Source: Sandaracinobacteroides sp039808025 | Lineage (GTDB): Bacteria > Pseudomonadota > Alphaproteobacteria > Sphingomonadales > Sphingomonadaceae | Assembly: GCA_039808025.1 (NCBI GenBank) | Contig: JBDHSK010000001.1 | Span: forward strand, 310,001-374,000 | Direction: 5' to 3' | Length of the DNA: 64,000 nt | Shown here: positions 62,741-64,000 of the stretch, piece by piece | How the letters are laid out: each line of letters opens with the position of its first letter | How positions within the stretch are numbered: position 1 is the stretch's first letter | Notes under the pieces: model-generated | Databases searched by the model: none | What the model was told of the DNA's origin: nothing | What the model saw: only the letters and a program-made list of their open reading frames with translations | Made by a program: the position numbers and the translations under genes

Positions 62741-63139
62741 ATGCGCGCCGAGGGTGGTTTCGCACTGATCGAGATGCTGGTGGCGATGCTGCTTCTCAGC
62801 CTCGTCGGTCTCACTCTGGCGCGCTTTCAGACGTTCCAGCTGGGCGGGGCCGCAAGCCTCGCAACCACCGCCGCTGCCCGGCTGGAGGCCGATAACATCG
62901 CCATCGACATCATGGTCGCCCCCCATGCCCCCACCGGCACCCGCAGCGGCACCAGTCGCAACGCCGGGCACGACTGGTACTGGCAGACGACCACCAACCC
63001 CACCATCGACGACCAGTTGCTGCCCGACATGGTGTTGATCGACATCGCCGTCGCACCGGCACCCGGCCAAGCCCCGGTCGCCAGACGTCAGCTGATCCGC
63101 CCGCTCATCTGGCCAGGGCGGCAACAGTCACCGTCATGA
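62741..63139 (+). CDS. gspI: Minor pseudopilin GspI
   Basis: 132 residues with prepilin signal EGGFALIEMLVAMLLLSLVGLTLARFQ (Glu +5) and a GspI-like C-terminal half (DNIAIDIMVA...RQLIRPLIWPG). It starts six bases after gspG; no gspH lies between. The stop overlaps the gspJ start (ATGA). Short but complete. Tip component of the pseudopilus with GspJ and GspK. Confidence 0.88.
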   Translation: MRAEGGFALIEMLVAMLLLSLVGLTLARFQTFQLGGAASLATTAAARLEADNIAIDIMVAPHAPTGTRSGTSRNAGHDWYWQTTTNPTIDDQLLPDMVLIDIAVAPAPGQAPVARRQLIRPLIWPGRQQSPS

Positions 63140-63732
63140 ACCACTGCCTGCCTCATTTCCGGCGCCGCACACCAGGCAAGGGGCAGTCCGGTTTCACACT
63201 GGTTGAAATGCTGGTGGCCCTGCTGGTGTTCGGCATTATCGCCAGCGTGGCGACGGCACTCGTCACCACGTCCAGCCGCAGCTTTGCCCGCAGCGAACAG
63301 GCGCTCGCTGATCTCGGCAGCCTCGAAACCATGCGGATGACCCTGGCCGCCGACCTCGGGCAGGCAGCGGCCCGTCCCAGCATCGCCGCTGATGGCGGGC
63401 GGCTGCCGGCCTTCGTGCTGATGCCGCAAGGGCTGGTTCTGGTTCGCCGCGGCCTGTCCCACCAGCTTCCGGCTATAGAGAAGATTGCCTGGGGGTTCGA
63501 TGGCCACCGCCTGCTGCGGCAGACCTTTCCGGCACTCGATGGCAGCCCGCCCGGCCGGGCCGTGGTGATGGTCAATGATGTAACGGCCATCAAGCTGCGG
63601 GTGGCCGACGACCGGGGCTGGCAAACCCGATGGGAGCCGCTGCAGCCGGAAAGCCTGCCGCGCGCCATCGAACTGACGGTACAGCGCACCAGCAGCCCCC
63701 CCGTCACCCTGCGGTTCACGGTAGGTGCGTGA
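63136..63732 (+). CDS. gspJ: Minor pseudopilin GspJ
   Basis: 198 residues. Prepilin signal QSGFTLVEMLVALLVFGIIASVATALVTTSSRSF, followed by the family's LGSLETMRMTLAADLGQAAARP and a beta-rich domain with RWEPLQPESLPRAIELTVQR. It ends FTVGA-stop; the last codons GGT GCG TGA are the first half of the 31-bp tandem repeat that runs into gspK. Confidence 0.93.
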   Translation: MNHCLPHFRRRTPGKGQSGFTLVEMLVALLVFGIIASVATALVTTSSRSFARSEQALADLGSLETMRMTLAADLGQAAARPSIAADGGRLPAFVLMPQGLVLVRRGLSHQLPAIEKIAWGFDGHRLLRQTFPALDGSPPGRAVVMVNDVTAIKLRVADDRGWQTRWEPLQPESLPRAIELTVQRTSSPPVTLRFTVGA

Positions 63733-63827
63733 TGCACCACCCAATAAAAACGCAGGTGCGTGATGCACCACCCAATAAAAACGCAGGTGCGTGATGCACC
63801 ACCGGGAAAAATATGGGTGCGTGATGC
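63723..63827 (+). repeat. 31-bp tandem repeat duplicating the gspJ/gspK junction
   Basis: Four starts of GGTGCGTGATGC at 63724, 63755, 63786 and 63816 (period 31, 31, 30). Copies one and two are identical over the full unit (AGGTGCGTGATGCACC followed by ACCCAATAAAAACGC); copy three keeps the core and has a changed spacer; copy four is the gspK start. The core folds as GGTGC-GTGAT-GCACC. Each copy has a TGATG stop/start overlap. Confidence 0.92.
63732..63794 (+). CDS. Repeat-encoded minicistron between gspJ and gspK
   Basis: ATG 63732 overlaps the gspJ stop (TGATG) and opens a 20-codon frame that ends at TGA 63792-63794, itself overlapping ATG 63794, which is in frame with gspK. The peptide (MHHPIKTQVRDAPPNKNAGA) is made of the repeat and is unlikely to be functional. 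Its probable importance is as a bridge for reinitiating ribosomes. No separate Shine-Dalgarno is seen. Confidence 0.35.
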   Translation: MHHPIKTQVRDAPPNKNAGA

Positions 63828-64000
63828 CCTATAGCGCCTCAGCCAGCCCGCGTCGTTTGCAAAGCGGTGAACGTGGCGCTGCCCTGCTGGCAGTGCTGGC
63901 AACCGTGGTGCTTCTGGCAGCCCTCACCAGCCTTGGCCTGTCGCGCCTCAAATCGGCAACCACCCACCTCGATGACGCCAGCGCCCGCCATCAGGTCATA
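63794..64000 (+). CDS. gspK: Minor pseudopilin GspK, 3' end outside window
   Basis: Large tip pseudopilin, N-terminal part only. Leader ...SGERG, then AALLAVLATVVLLAALTSLGL; GspK normally lacks Glu +5, and it is absent here too. The residues LKSATTHLDDASARHQV follow as in the family. Two starts are possible: ATG 63824 (MPYSASASPRR, 18-residue leader) or ATG 63794, ten codons upstream and coupled to the repeat-encoded TGA. GspK normally runs to about 300 residues. Confidence 0.9.
   Translation, partial: MHHREKYGCVMPYSASASPRRLQSGERGAALLAVLATVVLLAALTSLGLSRLKSATTHLDDASARHQVI

Noticed and set aside
63723..63827. CRISPR-like array of 31-bp units
   Set aside because: The period leaves no variable spacers: adjacent copies are identical over the whole unit, and the units contain the stop/start codons of neighbouring genes.

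Overview
The window is GC-rich chromosomal DNA from an alphaproteobacterium, most likely a member of the Sphingomonadales. This is an inference from three things: a PEPxxWA-type C-terminal sorting signal (VPEPAAWA near position 45985), several large TonB-dependent receptors, and a methionine synthase divided into two adjacent genes. Genes are densely packed with many ATGA, GTGA and TGATG overlaps. I see no prophage, insertion sequence, integrase or CRISPR array, so this is mostly core and niche-adaptation chromosome rather than a mobile island.

Layout. 1-3.9 kb: an RND efflux pump (permease cut by the window edge, plus lipoprotein adaptor) divergent from a TetR regulator. 3.9-7.7 kb: astA-astD-astB of the arginine succinyltransferase pathway. 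7.8-13.2 kb: a periplasmic propeller-amidohydrolase, a DUF454 membrane protein, a secreted M20 peptidase and a YqeY-like protein. 13.3-19 kb: carA-carB, greA and a rhomboid protease. 19-21.7 kb: an EamA transporter, trigger factor with an unusual tail, and tRNA-Leu(UAG). 21.8-28.1 kb: a small Gly-rich protein, a Tat-exported nitrilase-fold protein lacking the usual Cys, a LolA-like exported protein, a TonB-dependent receptor, an EVE-domain protein and a dienelactone hydrolase. 28.1-32.5 kb: a DUF4403 lipoprotein and alpha/beta hydrolase, then a TelA/XpaC-like pair. 32.5-42 kb: a cobalamin riboswitch, btuB-F-C-D, metF and split metH, so B12 uptake sits next to the B12-dependent enzyme that uses it. 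42-46.1 kb: a large TonB-dependent receptor divergent from a PEP-CTERM protein gene that has a textbook sigma-54 promoter. 46.5-56 kb: a D,D-carboxypeptidase, a class II aldolase-fold protein, a PhoD-like protein with an altered metal site, purB, a methyltransferase, a DadA-like oxidoreductase, an M24 peptidase and a HerA/DUF853 ATPase. 56-64 kb: a type II secretion locus gspO, gspC-D-E-F-G-I-J-K, with gspK cut by the window edge.

The signals I consider most worth a second look are: (1) a 31-bp tandem repeat that has copied the gspJ stop/gspK start junction and creates a minicistron whose frame logic depends on repeat number; (2) the sigma-54 promoter and upstream palindromes controlling the PEP-CTERM gene; (3) two exported proteins whose catalytic motifs look altered (nitrilase Cys to Ser, PhoD metal ligands); and (4) the His-rich, Lys/Ala-rich extension of trigger factor. 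All family assignments come from reading motifs by eye; no database search was run.
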